Shown here piece by piece: positions 11,612 through 24,038 of a stretch of DNA of 64,000 bases. The translations under genes and the position numbers were made by a program. The notes beneath the pieces are model-generated. The model searched no databases and was not told where the DNA came from. It was given only the letters and a program-made list of their open reading frames with translations. The DNA lies in assembly GCA_025617375.2 (NCBI GenBank), contig JAMYGW020000005.1:2294001-2358000 (forward strand), in the 5' to 3' direction. This DNA comes from Acarospora socialis. Taxonomy: Eukaryota; Ascomycota; Lecanoromycetes; Acarosporales; Acarosporaceae. How positions within the stretch are numbered: the first letter of the stretch is position 1; each line of letters opens with the position of its first letter.

Positions 11612-14600
11612 CTCAGGGCTAACGGTACTCTCAGATGGGGAAGCGATGGCAAACCGGTGCCACCGTGTTGCCCAACCGGATGTAGTTCGAGTATCGGTGC
11701 ATTAGGACTTGGGTGGAGGAGTCACTGAGTGGAAGTAGGGCTTTATTTGTCTCCTATCAGCCATAGTCCATTCTCGAAGGTCCTTGAGCCGCTACACGGA
11801 TAGGCAAGGATTTCGCTCCCTTCCGAATGGGTAACTTGAACCTCACGATGTGTGACCCTAAGGCGGTGAAGGGTCTCATGGATGTCGACCCACTCCCTCC
11901 ATTCTCGTTAAACGGCACTTATCAGAGCAGTGTTTGGTAACACCTGAAACTAAGAGAAGCAGCTAAGGAAATGGTACTCGCTGAGAAGTATTAATAACTT
12001 GTACCTAACGGAGTCGGTGTTGCCTTGGAGTACTCACTCCCCATCGATTGGCTTAGAGCTACGACCGCCCTGGTGGGACGGTCCGCATTTTGCTAAGTAC
12101 GAGAATCGCCTTGCCAATAGCGTCCCATGTTGGGGCTGGCTTATGCAGCTGGACGCATCCGGACAGGGTGGTTTAGGGAGGCTTGACACTTATACATAGC
12201 TTGTCTCGCGAATCATCAACCTCGAGGCGTGTTGAGATGAGCAGAAGGCGAGAACATTTGCAGTTTGCTCTATCCTGATCTGCGGAAGGGACGAGAAGTC
12301 GGCTACAGATGCTCAGCGGGAGCAGTACTACCGACCTGCTTTCTCTAGACACCGAGGATACGCTTTTGGTATTATGGGGCTTGCCATGCTGCGGACGCGT
12401 ACACAGCATGATCGTCTCCACGTTACCCACACTCGATGCACTCGACTGTAGCATTAGCTTCTGCCCGCGCACGCCTGTGTTGTGCCTTGAGGTGACCAGA
12501 GAGGACCCTCAAAGTTCGAGCATGTTGAACCTCAATAGAAAGAGTCTCCGCGTGATGTATTCGGGTCCCGTTCCGATAATGCTCACCGCGCAATGCCGCC
12601 GGTTCCCAGCTCAGTCTACATCACATTCACACTACATCATCCTGCAGTCCAACCGCCGTCACATACCCTGACAGCCAAAACCCGCACGACCCTCTGGACT
12701 GCCTCCACTAAGCCTCATCCCTTGGCAGTCTAATTCGGAACCTCAATTCTGGCAAAAGCAATCATCCAGGTACTTGTGCGCTACTAGTACCTTGACACGG
12801 CAAGTCAGGCTCGAAGCACCTCCGCTAACCCTACCTTGGACTCGATTGGGCACTGGAATGACGCTAGAGTTTCGTTGCCGAATCACGGCCCGAAAAGGGG
12901 CATCTCTGCTTCACTGGACGGACGGTAATGATTCGACAGTGACGAACGTGTACTTCGGTATACCGTGCTTGGGCTCTCGGCTCGATCCGGAACAAACCCT
13001 GCGTGGATCAGTTAAACGACTATTTAACGGACCCAGGTTCCAATTGCCTTTTTCAAGCCTTCGATCCTTTCGCGTTTTGAGCCGCACATAGGAGTACCTG
13101 TACCAAGCGTCCTCTGTACCTTGAGCACGGACCTCTGACACCCTCCTTCATATTAGATCCAACTCGACGATGGGACCGCATCTACAAGGACTCGTACCTT
13201 GCCATCATTTGACACTTGACCATTCAGCCATGTCCTAACTCACCGCCTTACTCGAGGCCACACCCTCTTTCATCTCGACCCCTTTTCCTACCCTCCTTCC
13301 GACCGAGACGGTGAAACCGGACGTAGCCTAAATCCTTGCTGCCCATCAACGTCACGACCCCTCCTTATCCTCTCCCGCCCCCCTCGTTCCCAACAGGCAC
13401 GCACATCTGCATTGACTGCCAGTCATGTGCCATGCAAGAATGACACCGTTCCACGATGTGTTTCACACACGGCCTTGCCTCTCAACAAAACAGGTACCAC
13501 TCTATGTACGTACCGTGCAGACACTGGTACCAAGAGGGGGGGGTGCAAAACGCCGTTCCCAACAAAGTGTTGCCTACCTTCCTATCTCCTAGCTTCTTCG
13601 ACACCAGGACCCGTACACTACGACAGCTAGGCAGTAAACAGTGTCATGGTCTGCTGACGTTGAACAACACCACATAATGTCATCCATACATGATTATCAT
13701 CCATCTAGGGTACAATGGTATGAAAACGTACCAAAAACCGTCCGACTACCTAAACAATACCTCAGTTGCAACCATGCTCACTCCTTCCTTACTTCGTGCC
13801 TCGATGTTCATGACTCTCCTACTCTTCTCAACCTGATGAGGGAGGGTATAGCTCTGTCATTCTTGACCAGGATGTCCCTCTCAACATTGGCATCCACATC
13901 ATTATCTCGTTCCTCACCATGCTGCCCCAACTTGACAGCACCTTACCTCTCAACTGATCAAAGGACAGAGCTTTTGTGTCAGTCTATCCAACTCATACGT
14001 TACCTCTTCCACGTCAGAGCATCATCTACTGCGACTTATCTGCGGTCTGATATACAGTTCACGACGTCTCAATTTCCAAAGCATCGACCTCTCTGCGGCA
14101 GCGATGTCAGCTTGTTGTCAAGCTTCGCTGGTGACGATACTCGGAGCTATAACCGCTTGAGTGGCCTCGGCAACTACTGCCAGTGCTCAGACAACAGCTG
14201 CTGGGAAATCACCGCTGCAACCCCACATCCAACGTGCAGATTAATCCCTGCCCGGTGGGGTTCCAGGCTATGATGGCATAGTCCAGAGTCCGTTGACGCA
14301 AGTTGTGCAAGGTGGTACGGGCGGCTAAATGTTAAAGGTTGGCGAGTGAAATGTGAGATGACAGGGAGAGTGGTCTCAACACATCAATGATGCGGTGTGA
14401 AGGTGTTTTTAAAGCGCCAGTCTAAAAGGGGTGAGCGGAAGCACAAAAGGCAGATCTTAACCTTGTGCATACTCACCTCCACGTGCCTCCTCCGCGTGCT
14501 TGCGGCCGGTGCTTTACATCTCAACTTATTTATCGCACATAGTCTTGGATCCGATGTCTCATAGGCTTAGTAGATCTAGAGGTGGAAGGTTGGGGCTCAA

Positions 14601-15333
14601 CCCTCGCGCCCTGACGCGCCCGGCGCTCGGGGTATTCTCACTGCATCCCTTATGTAATGCGCGGCACTGTGGCTAAAGGTACGAGAGCAAACGATCAGAA
14701 TTCTCACTCCACTCTCCAGACTTGCTGCTCAGCTTCTAGAGATGTACTTATGATACCGGAATGCTATTGGTCTGGAAGCAAAAGAGTCAATAAGGCAGGG
14801 TGTCAAATTCATGACCGACTTTATATGCAGATTTGAAATATGTAATCGGCCACGAGTTTTGCAGCCTGCCCTCAAGAAGCGTCCACTTTGCCCCATCATC
14901 GGATTTCGTAGGACACTCCAGGAAATCAGGACTGAGACATCTGCAATCTTTGGGTGATCAGTATATATCAAATCCACAAGCTGACACATTTAATGCCAGA
15001 CCTTTTTGAGTCTATAAAACTTTGACATTTATACAGTACATAGAAAGATCGTGGAACGTTTGATGTAACACGGGCCTATGTTGACTCTCGTACTTGGCTA
15101 CACTGTGCCACCACAGCCTGGAGCTATATTCTCCGCCAACTCGACCAAAGGGTCGATGAACAGCGAATTCTTCAATTACCACAACTCACATCACAAAAGC
15201 ACGCGACCCAGAAACTCCTGACGCTCCAGGGCGGTGCTCGTAGTCTGCACTACGGTTCCAGAGTCAATCCCAGCCTGTGTCTACATCCGAGGTTTAAAAG
15301 TTCATTCCAAGATCATTCGAGCATACAAGTCCT
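11612..15333. other. Long stretch without a supported gene
   Basis: No domain or motif is recognised in 3.7 kb. A 210-codon plus-strand frame (13641-14273) is the longest, but its first part overlaps a noncoding repeat shared with 16651-16810 and its Ser/Leu-rich composition looks random. The stretch should contain the promoter of the phosphatidylinositol synthase gene. Confidence 0.45.
13573..13739 (+). repeat. Diverged direct repeat, copy 1 (about 165 bp)
   Basis: This segment is similar to 16651-16810 in the same orientation. Shared blocks in the same order are CCTTCCT, TCGACACCAGGA, CTAGGCAG, CTGCTGACGT, ATGGTATGAAA and AACGTACCA. No open frame is shared. The two copies flank the phosphatidylinositol synthase gene. 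Confidence 0.7.
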
Positions 15334-16434
15334 ATGCCTCTGGATTCAAACGCAATAGCTACGAACACAAGACGACAGCTAAGTGGGGCTAACGGCCCCG
15401 TTAAAGTCATTGGCGTGAATGGCATAAATGGGATCCATGGCACATCAAAGAGATCGGCATCTCCTTCGTCACCACAGGAGAATATCTTCCTTTTCATCCC
15501 CAACCTCATTGGTGAGACAGGAACCTGTCCTCATTGGCTATATCGATTGTGCTAACATGGTTCAGGATACTTGCGCATTGCTCTCGCCATAGCTTCTCTC
15601 TACTACATGCCCCTTCACCCGCGGACATGCTCCCTCCTTTACAGCATTTTCTGTCTCCTCGACGCTATGGATGGCGCGGCAGCGCGGAAATTTGAACAAT
15701 CAACCCGATTTGGGGCCGTGCTGGACATGGTCACCGATCGTTGTACAACCTCTTGCTTATTAGTATTCCTGGCAAGCGCATTTCCGAGATGGAGTGTTGT
15801 CTTTCAAGGTCTTATCAGCTTGGACTTTGCCAGCCACTACATCCACATGTACGCTACTCTGGCAATGGGCGGCAGCTCTCAGAGCCATAAGACGATGGAT
15901 GAGAACCGGCCTTGGGTCATGAGGATATACTACTCGAATATTGTGGGTGAAGCTGCGGAAGTCTGCAAGGTCGCCCTGACATGATCGCAGAGCGTCCTTT
16001 TCACGGTCTGTGCTCTGAACGAGCTCTTTTTCATTGCGCTGTACCTCCTTTCCTTCACCTCGCCCCTCCTCATGCCGGCCTTGATCCAACCAGGTGGCGA
16101 AATGAGCTCGATGCAGCCTGGAATCCCTGTCGCTCCTTCACTGATCTGGACTACACCTTGGAGCGCCGGCGCCATGGAGATGGCTAGGTATGTTTCGGGG
16201 AGCGCTATTGGTCGCCGCAAGGCATTTCAGCCTTTTTGCTGACGTTTAACCTATAGAGCCAACAAGATGGACAGCGTTGCTCCTTGGATTCTCCTCTGTG
16301 TCTCGTTTCTTTTCATGCTCTTCAAGCAGTACATTAACGTCGTCCAAATGATCGAGGCCAGCAAATGGCTCGCGGAGGGTGATATTGAGATGAGGAAGAA
16401 GGCTGGCCTGCCTCGACGACGAAAGTGCTACTGA
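15334..16434 (+). CDS. PIS1: Phosphatidylinositol synthase (CDP-diacylglycerol-inositol 3-phosphatidyltransferase)
   Basis: The enzyme makes phosphatidylinositol from CDP-diacylglycerol and myo-inositol in the ER membrane and is essential in yeast. Exons 15334-15511, 15566-15942, 15991-16187 and 16257-16434 join in phase to 309 residues. The CDP-alcohol phosphatidyltransferase signature D-G-x2-A-R-x8-G-x3-D-x3-D is complete (DAMDGAAARKFEQSTRFG then AVLDMVTDR). Membrane segments follow, with the ALNELFFIALYLLSF helix at the start of exon 3. The product is longer than yeast Pis1 (220 residues) because of a polar N-terminal extension of about 50 residues and a loop after NELFF. The C-terminus is basic (LPRRRKCY). 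All introns are short (48-69 nt). Confidence 0.93.
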
Positions 16435-17607
16435 AAATCCAAACAACCTCAATTACATGCAACCCCCACCACGGCGAGACTGCGCATTGGTACCAGGATC
16501 GCTCCGTCTCTCCTGCGATGGATGATGTGGTGGGTTGCTGAACGTTCAGCCCGATATTCACAGCTGGCGGTTGTTGCAGCAATCAACAGAGTCAACTGAT
16601 AGACCAAACTATTTCTTTATCGTACGACAAACTTCATGTAGTTTTGCAGCGCTTACCTTCCTCTCCCACAACTCCTCGACACCAGGACCGTACAACACCT
16701 AGGCAGCCACTAAACATTACCATGGCCTGCTGACGTCAATCTTGCCTGACTATATATCCGTCTAGGATAAGATGGTATGAAAGGTAATGTAAACGTACCA
16801 AACACCAACCACTCGATACTATACCCAATTCTACGATACTCCAGTAGTTGTACTTTCCTTCGCTTCCCCTTCCCCTCTCCTCTCCCCCCTGCCATTTCCC
16901 CGTCCACCTGCCTACTCATCCCTACAACCCATCCACGCAAGCCACCACCACACCCTCCATCGTCCCGTATACACCCTCCCCCACCCGAGTCCCGAAATGC
17001 AAAGCCCACTCTAAAGCCCGCGCTCCGTACCTGAACAATATATCCCAAGTCGTAAGCATTCATACCAAGAGATTTGGTCGAAACTATACAAGTGTGACCG
17101 GGAAAGAGACGGCGGCTAGAATACGCGGCTGTAGAGATTCAATTTCCCATTTTCGTACCTATCTGTACATGATTACCTCAAGCGCCTGGATACTTACTCC
17201 GACTACCGTGGTACCTAGAGTAAACCGGTAGCGTGCCGCCCACACTTCTATCTCCTTCCCTTTCCGCTTTCCTTTTGACGCGCATATGGCACTAATCGGG
17301 GCTGAGGGCGGCTTGCGATTCGGGCAGTATATTTTCAGCTGGGCGTTTTTAGTGGGCGTCACGTCAGGGCGTGAAGGGGCTTGATTAGGGGCTTCCGGGG
17401 TTCGGGAGAAGCCGACGGACGGTTTTGGTAGAGGTTTCCCGTTGGGAGGTGCGCTGTTCTAGCGGTCTGGTCTATTCTATGCTCTTCTAGTCTAAGCTCT
17501 GCTGTGATGCGCTATCTACAAGATTGCTGCTGGTGTCTAGGGCAAACGAAGCAAGTGAAACGCGCCGAGCAGGCTCTGGGCCCCCTGTTGCTGTGCCTCA
17601 CTCGACT
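16435..17607. other. Intergenic stretch between convergent genes
   Basis: No gene recognised. It contains the second copy of the direct repeat (16651-16810) and a pyrimidine-rich tract near 16850-16990. Confidence 0.5.
16651..16810 (+). repeat. Diverged direct repeat, copy 2 (about 160 bp)
   Basis: Partner of 13573-13739, lying about 220 bp downstream of the phosphatidylinositol synthase stop codon. The two copies differ by many substitutions and small indels, so the duplication is old or under loose constraint. Confidence 0.7.
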
Positions 17608-20600
17608 TTATTCTATGGATAACTCGCTGGCATCGTGAAACAAATCGATCAGGCAGCCGGCCGACCAGGCTTGGGTGGGAGACTCCACGACAATTCCGTC
17701 AGCATCCAAGCTATAGCGGAATACGAGATGTGGAAACTTACGGAATCAGCACAATACGCCCCGTTCTTATTCGTCAACTCCGCCAGACCCGCCCAGGGGC
17801 TCTCGGCGATGGCCTTCTTGCACCCGGCCAATCGCCTCGTGACCTGCTGGAAGGCTTCCGTCCGCTCTTCGGCCGTTTCTCGTCTCATGAGGTCGAACTT
17901 GAGCAGAGCGCGCAAGAAGAAGCCCGTCGGCCAGAGCCATTCGGGACCTTGGTGGTAGTTGCGACCCTTGGAGGTGGTGAAGTCGGTCGAGTCTTCGGCG
18001 TTGTTGTAGTAGGGCCGGTATTTCAGGTCGCTGGGGTCGAGCGTGGCCATCCCGGTGGGACCGCGGAGGACGGAGTCTGCGATGGTGAGGGCGCCGAATG
18101 CCTTTGAGGGAGTGAAAAGTTGGGGCGCGACGGTCATGGCGATGGGAAAATTGGGGCGCAGTTGGTAGTCTTCGTACTCTTTGCCGGACCTGTAGAGGTC
18201 CTTGTAGATTCCTCGCCGGTTCACCACGGCACTGTTCACATCGTACTGACTATCGTCTCTGGGATTTGTAGGTACGTAATAACATCGCTCGAAATTCTCT
18301 TCGATCCGCGAGGCCCATTCTGAGAAGGTGATGTCCTTTCCGCTACTGGTTTTGACGCCTGGGTATCGGTAGCTGCCTAGCTTGTGTAGGTTAGCGACCC
18401 ACACCAGGGTGCTGTACGCTAGACCGGTGATCTCGATGGCAGCACCGTCTCGCGGAGTCCCTGGGACACCTTTGCTCCCAGCCTTTTCGCTTTCGCCCAT
18501 CTTATCCATCCAAGTGCCGCAGTTGAACTGATTGCCGCCAAAGATGAGACCGGTTTCCCAGTCAACCTTCACATCGATTCGGAAGCCCTCTGGCTTCATC
18601 TGGCTGTCCAACTCCGGACCGGCGTTGGCTTCTACAAAGGAGAGACCAGTGGCATGTCGCTGCAGGGCTTCTTGAATAATGTCCTCGATAGTCGTGCTTG
18701 TCGAGTACGCTCGAGCGTCGTCGTGCGGAAACCAAGTGTCATCATATGGCAAGAAGCGCCTCGACACCTTCTCTTGAAGGAGATTCATGCCGTTCGGCAC
18801 CATCTTGGTGTAATCCTGAATGTTCTGCAGGAAGAACCAGATCGAGTCCCTTGAGTTGTATCGCGGCAACTTGCCACCGTTCAACAGGTTGGGAATCATC
18901 CCATGCTTCAGCACGCTTGCGAATGCGAGAATATGCTCCCTGGCATCAGCATACCTACCGGTACCCAAGAACAAACCTCTCAGGGAGATGAAAATATCTC
19001 GACCCCAGCATCGTGCCCAACTGGATGTGAAGTGGGGAAGACCGGCTGCCATGCTCGGAGCACTTTTGACAGGCCACAGAGAGGCGGAATCCATATAGCC
19101 GGTCATCTGGACGCTGGCCATGGCTAAGCTATGCAAAAACCCCTGTCCGTTTCGAACGTTAACGTCCATGAGCTCGATTCCTCGATCCCATGCAGCCTTG
19201 TATGCAGTTTGGATGACCAAAGCAAAATATCTCGGCAAGAGGAAATTTGGAAGCTTTCTGATGGCATCAAACCGCTTTTTCAGCCAGACCGCTGGTTCGT
19301 CTAGACGCTGAAACCTTTCGCGCTCGGATATGCGCTCCAGTCGACCTGTGATGTAGTCTAAGGCCCATTGCCCATCTCTCAGGTGGTTACACAGCGGGTG
19401 CCCGAGGTCGTTTTCCTGAATGATCTTTTTGAGAACGCTCCACCAGCCTTGAAGCCCGGCGTATACGAGAGGTCCATGACCCGGAATGTTATAAACACCG
19501 TCTTCGCCATTGCTTAGATCCCTCTCCTCGGGTTCACAGCGGTACAAGAGAGAGTTAAGATCAACAAGATCCAGATTCCCGAAAGACTCTTTCGCCCCAG
19601 TTGTCACAAATATATCCAGCCCTTCCGAGTGCTCTGCGCCTGGGATCCATGTTTCGAACAAAGCGATGCTACCTGGAGGGAAGTGATCGGGAACCGCGAT
19701 CGTAGACTCGTCTGCTTTGACATCCAGTTTGACGCCAATCAATTCTACAACACGACTTGGAAGCCCCTTCAGATGCTCCTTGTCATCAAGTGCAGCAGCC
19801 TTAGCCCCGTTACTGGCATCGACTTCCAATTTCCAGCTCCCGAGCAGCTTAGCCTTGGTTCCAGTAAGATGGACGGGACTTAGCCCACCATTGCCGCTGC
19901 CATAACCGGGAAACGCCGTGTGAGCAATAAGAAAGAAGCCTTTTCGCGACCTGCGATGAACTCTATGGACCGTTACGTATTCCCCTTCATGGTGAATGTG
20001 GGTCTCATCGTAGTCGTCCTTGCCCATCGTCGTGTGTATTTGGTTCAACAGTTTCTTGATGCCGCCAATGCCTCCTTCGCCACCTCCAATCTTGACGTCT
20101 TGCTCTGAAAATGTGGATGTATAGAGTCGCTTCTCGTGAACAAGGTCGACGAGCTTAGGGTAGACCTCATCATACCCCATCACACTACCGGTAGCAGATG
20201 CACACATGTTGACGAGTGCAGCGTTCGGGAGAGTGTCTCGAGCATCGCGCTTCTGAGCCGGTACCTCGTTGTCATGAGTGCAGTCCATAAACAGAGCGTG
20301 TACAGGGCTTTGCTTGATACGTCGAATGGCTTCCCGCTTAGTTGTGGTGTTACCGTTTGTGAGTTCGCTTGCTGACCATTGCTGTTTCTCGTCGCCGAAC
20401 ACCTCATCAACCTCGAAGCTGCCTATCGGCCGGCCACCGTGGCGGTGTACCAACCTGCTAAGCTCACCAGTCCCCCATGCCTGCATTGCCTCACGGATGA
20501 GAGCACTGAGACCAAGTCTTTCGACGAAGACAAAATCCATCTCTTCAGAACCGGTGAACAGCTCTGCGAAGACGGCCAGGTTCGGTCTGACTTTTCGGGC

Positions 20601-22378
20601 CTCGTCCAGCAAGTATTCGGCAACTACCAGAGGTGTCGAATGGCAATTATCAATTCGGAATCCGGCAAAGTACTTGGCCATCAACCGCGTATACCGCGCC
20701 ATATACTCCCACAGGAAGGGATTGTCCGCCGGTGAATTGCCGTATCGTAGCTTGACACAGTCACCCCAGACGATTACTTCTCGTCGCAGGTATGCTCTTG
20801 AGTCTGGTCCGGCATTATCCCGCATGGCGTCTGCGTTCCAGACCCAGCCATTATTTACAAGCGCCAAGCTCTTCAAAGCATGTTTCTCTGTGGTTGCGTT
20901 AATGGGCAACCTAGTGAAGTAGCTCTCGATAAGCGGACTTTTGGCATTTATGAGACCGCGTTTCGGCCCGTGATCGTCTAGCCTAAGGTATTTGACGCGG
21001 TTGAAGATTTGCTCAAGGATTTCCGCAGTGTCTGTGTCGTATTCACGATAGAATGATAGGTTGAGTTCGTCCAGCACTTTGGTCATCGTATTGTACGCCG
21101 CAGCCTGATTCGGTGCACCCTGGTCTTTCGCATCGAATCGGCCAAACATAGCAGTAAGAAGGCCAGCCCCAACTTGAGGGTCTATCGCCCGGTGAAATCT
21201 CGCACCAAGCTCATGGACACCCACAAAGTCTCCTTGAAGGAGGAACTCGGACTGTCGCTTGAGGGGCCAATCTTTAACACGGTCGATTCCACCGGCACCA
21301 AATCCACCTTCTGGGAACGTAATTCTGCCAGCAACCCAAGCCTCCGTTGCCGCCTTCGCGTCGCGTACGACATCCACAACATAGAACTCCCACAGTCGTA
21401 TGCCGCTAATAACATTTTTCTTGATGCCATCCATAATCTGCAACAAATCCAAGACGTTGTTCAACTTGGTTGGAAAGCCAAGCGCGCCAAGGTCATTGCT
21501 GAACTTCAAAAGTGCATCGTCGAGTTCCAAAGCCGATTCGAGCCATGGTGCAGTTTCAGGGCTGTAACCGGCTTCCGGATGGTCTTGTAGCCACGCGCTA
21601 TTGTTAGCTGTATGGTTCCACACCACATCCGTTAGACCCAGAAGACCATGCTCGTGCTCCATCTTCTCAACCATCTCAGCAACGTCGGTCTCGCCATTCG
21701 GAAAGCAAACGTGATCGAATTGCAGTTGATTATAGATGCTGTACGGCGAATTCGAATGCCCGCGCTCCATCAATGGTGTGAAGTGCACCATGTTGTAGCC
21801 TCTCTGCCCTATACCTCGGAGGTGCTTGTCCCAGTCCGTCGGATACTCGCCCATGAACTTGGATATGACCGAGAAAATAGAAAGCGCATCGAGCGGGAGA
21901 GGCTCCTGGTTGAGTGTCAGCTTAGGGCAGACATCTATATAGTAGGTCGCTGTCTGTGTCGGTGACGGTGGGTTCCCCGAAGTATCGGACAGGTCTGGCA
22001 AGGGGGTGTAGGTCGTGTAGAAAGCGAAAGCGCCAGCCATTACGATCGGGACGTCGATCTCGATTGTACGACTGAAGTCAGGTTTTAACCTGCATATAAT
22101 GCTTAATTTCGTGTAGTGGACGATATCCACATCGCTGAAACTTACTTGAACTCCCGGAACTGGTCTCTTAGGAAAGGCTCCCCGGAGGCGGCAATATTGA
22201 CCCAAAGTCTGCCTTGGCGGCATATGGAACTGGTGCCCTCAATTGCAAAGCGTACCACGTAGGAGGGACTGGATGGCGGAGGGAGGTAGATGTATTGGCC
22301 GGGTACGTCTGGCGCTCCATTGTCGTTCAACGGCAGCAAGTAGACTTCCTGGGGAGACGAAACGCTTTGAGAAGACAT
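17608..22378 (-). CDS. GDB1: Glycogen debranching enzyme (4-alpha-glucanotransferase / amylo-alpha-1,6-glucosidase)
   Basis: This bifunctional cytosolic enzyme removes branches during glycogen breakdown: it first moves a maltotriosyl unit, then hydrolyses the remaining alpha-1,6-linked glucose. Reading on the minus strand, exons 22378-22146, 22089-17742 and 17682-17608 join in phase to 1551 residues, the family length. The first exon gives MSSQSVSSPQEVYLLPLNDNG and the GGRL-like N-terminal domain. The transferase half shows GFRIDNCHSTP (nucleophile Asp), FAELFTGSE (acid/base Glu) and MDCTHDNE. The C-terminal glucosidase half (GH133) shows RCWGRDIFISLRGLFLGTGRY and the catalytic-region GTWMDKMGES and GTPRDGAAIEI. 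The last 59-nt intron must be spliced to give the family's end, SPTQAWSAGCLIDLF; without it the frame ends in an unrelated tail. Confidence 0.95.
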
Positions 22379-22961
22379 CCTAAGAATGTTGTTGTGTGAT
22401 TATAGTAACTATAGAAAGGAACGTGTATGCCGAATTAGAGGATTTAGGGCGACGTAAGGTTATTCAAATGAGTGTTACTTTTGGAAACGTGGATGAGGAC
22501 GTAAGAAGCAGAGCAAAGGCTGATGAAGAAACATCAAGTAGAGAGGGGACGAGAGTATTTATTTACAACGAAGCTCGACGCTGCCATATCAGTAACAGCT
22601 TCCAAAGGAAGGTACCTACAGAGTACAGGCCACATTCAAGAACGAAAACAATCCTGCCCAACCATGACGGAGGGGTCTAGGTATCTAACCTCTTACGGTA
22701 AGAGCGGGCTGAAGACGGGCCGAAGGTGCAGTGACGACCACCAGTCCTCAGCCTTACGAACGTCAACGCTTCAAGTGCCACATTAATAGAACCGCAACTA
22801 CACGTATGGTATCGAAGTTCCACGCCTTGCATGCCACATGAGGTTCGACAAGGGTGAGTTTTGGAGTGGTACCATTTGTATTTGTAGGATGACTATACCG
22901 CTGGTACTGATGTATTTCTCAACAGCGGTCCCTCGCTCTTGCATTCCCGCAGCTCTTTAAA
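22379..22961. other. Divergent intergenic stretch
   Basis: Lies between the debrancher (minus) and the Mutator-type domain gene (plus). No gene recognised. A possible 5'-UTR intron of the plus-strand gene runs from a GTGAGT near 22854 to CTCAACAG ending near 22925; this is only a pattern match. Confidence 0.4.
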
Positions 22962-24038
22962 ATGCCGCCCATCGAACCCGGCCAGGACTTTGCGTCCCTC
23001 GCCACATTCAAGACAGCTCTCCAGGCATGGGCTATCGAGGAGCGCTTCCAACCCAAGATCCTGGACAGCGACAGCAAGCGTGTCCGTGTCGGTTGCCGCA
23101 GTGGACCAAGCTGTCCCTTCCGCATCCGGTGCAACTTCAGTGACAAAACGGGCACAGCCAAGGTTACGACCCTCGATGGTGACCATTGCAACCACATCCC
23201 GCAGGGTCGGAGTCAACCAGTGCGGATAGCACGACCGGAAGCCGGAAAGATGAAGTTCCTTGTCCAAGCTGTACCGAATCTCATGGAGGTTACCAGCGAG
23301 ACTTCCACGAAGGATATCATAGATGCTGTTGCCAGGGCATACGGGCCAGACATCATGCTACGGCAAGCACAGAAGGTGAAGGCCTATCTACTGCGAAAAC
23401 AGAAGCAAAGCACATGTCGGCGGTGCGGTCAGGAGGGACACAACAAACGGAACTGTCCACAGCGGCAGTCACAACAGCGTACAGGATCCGGTCCGTCGTC
23501 GGAGACCATCGACGCGTCCATGCAGAGCGACGTCGACGGAGAAGACGTTTCTACATCTGATTCAAGGGAGCAAGCACCCAGGACGCAGGAGCAGCACTGT
23601 AGGATCTGTCACCAACCTGGCCACAACAGGCGCAATTGCCCGCAAAAGGGCGCCCAATCTGATGCAATCTCAGCGCCAGCACCATTGCCAGTGCCAGTGC
23701 CAACACCAGCCCCACAACGGTCATCCAACAAGCGGACTCGGAACGGAAATGTTCAACGACGCCTACCGGAGCCCGTTCCTCCCGTTACGACAATGACCGA
23801 AGATACACAGTATAGCTACACTGCCCCACCCGACATGTCTGACAGCCAGATTTTCCCCTCTACAGACGTCGTAGTGATGCCTTCTAATACCTCTTCCAGG
23901 CCGCCTCCCGTCGTACATACAAACGTCTTTGCGGCTCAAGAAGCGGCGAGACTGATGCAAGAAGCTGCCCGATTGACCCAGGAGGCGGCTAGGCTGAATC
24001 ACCAGGCGGCTAATCTTATGGCTTCTGTGCTTGGGTGA
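22962..24038 (+). CDS. Mutator-type (MULE/FAR1-like) DNA-binding domain protein with two CCHC zinc knuckles
   Basis: A single intact exon gives 358 residues. Residues 1-85 look like the zinc-binding DNA-binding domain at the start of MuDR/FAR1-class transposases: F.TFKTALQAWAIEE, then Cys pairs in GCRSGPSCPFRIRC and the His pair in DGDHCNH. A linker of the sort that joins this domain to a MULE transposase follows, but the DDE transposase domain itself is absent. Instead there are two CCHC knuckles (CRRCGQEGHNKRNC near 148 and CRICHQPGHNRRNC near 210), a Pro/Ala-rich disordered part, and a C-terminal heptad array of four units like QEAARLM that should form a coiled coil. No terminal inverted repeats were seen. 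The frame has no breaks, which argues for a host gene derived from a DNA transposon. Function is unknown; nucleic-acid binding is inferred. Confidence 0.7.
   Translation: MPPIEPGQDFASLATFKTALQAWAIEERFQPKILDSDSKRVRVGCRSGPSCPFRIRCNFSDKTGTAKVTTLDGDHCNHIPQGRSQPVRIARPEAGKMKFLVQAVPNLMEVTSETSTKDIIDAVARAYGPDIMLRQAQKVKAYLLRKQKQSTCRRCGQEGHNKRNCPQRQSQQRTGSGPSSETIDASMQSDVDGEDVSTSDSREQAPRTQEQHCRICHQPGHNRRNCPQKGAQSDAISAPAPLPVPVPTPAPQRSSNKRTRNGNVQRRLPEPVPPVTTMTEDTQYSYTAPPDMSDSQIFPSTDVVVMPSNTSSRPPPVVHTNVFAAQEAARLMQEAARLTQEAARLNHQAANLMASVLG

Noticed and set aside
13641-14273. 210-codon plus-strand frame as a gene
   Set aside because: Its start lies in a noncoding repeat also found at 16651-16810, the composition looks random, and no motif or splice-supported extension was found.
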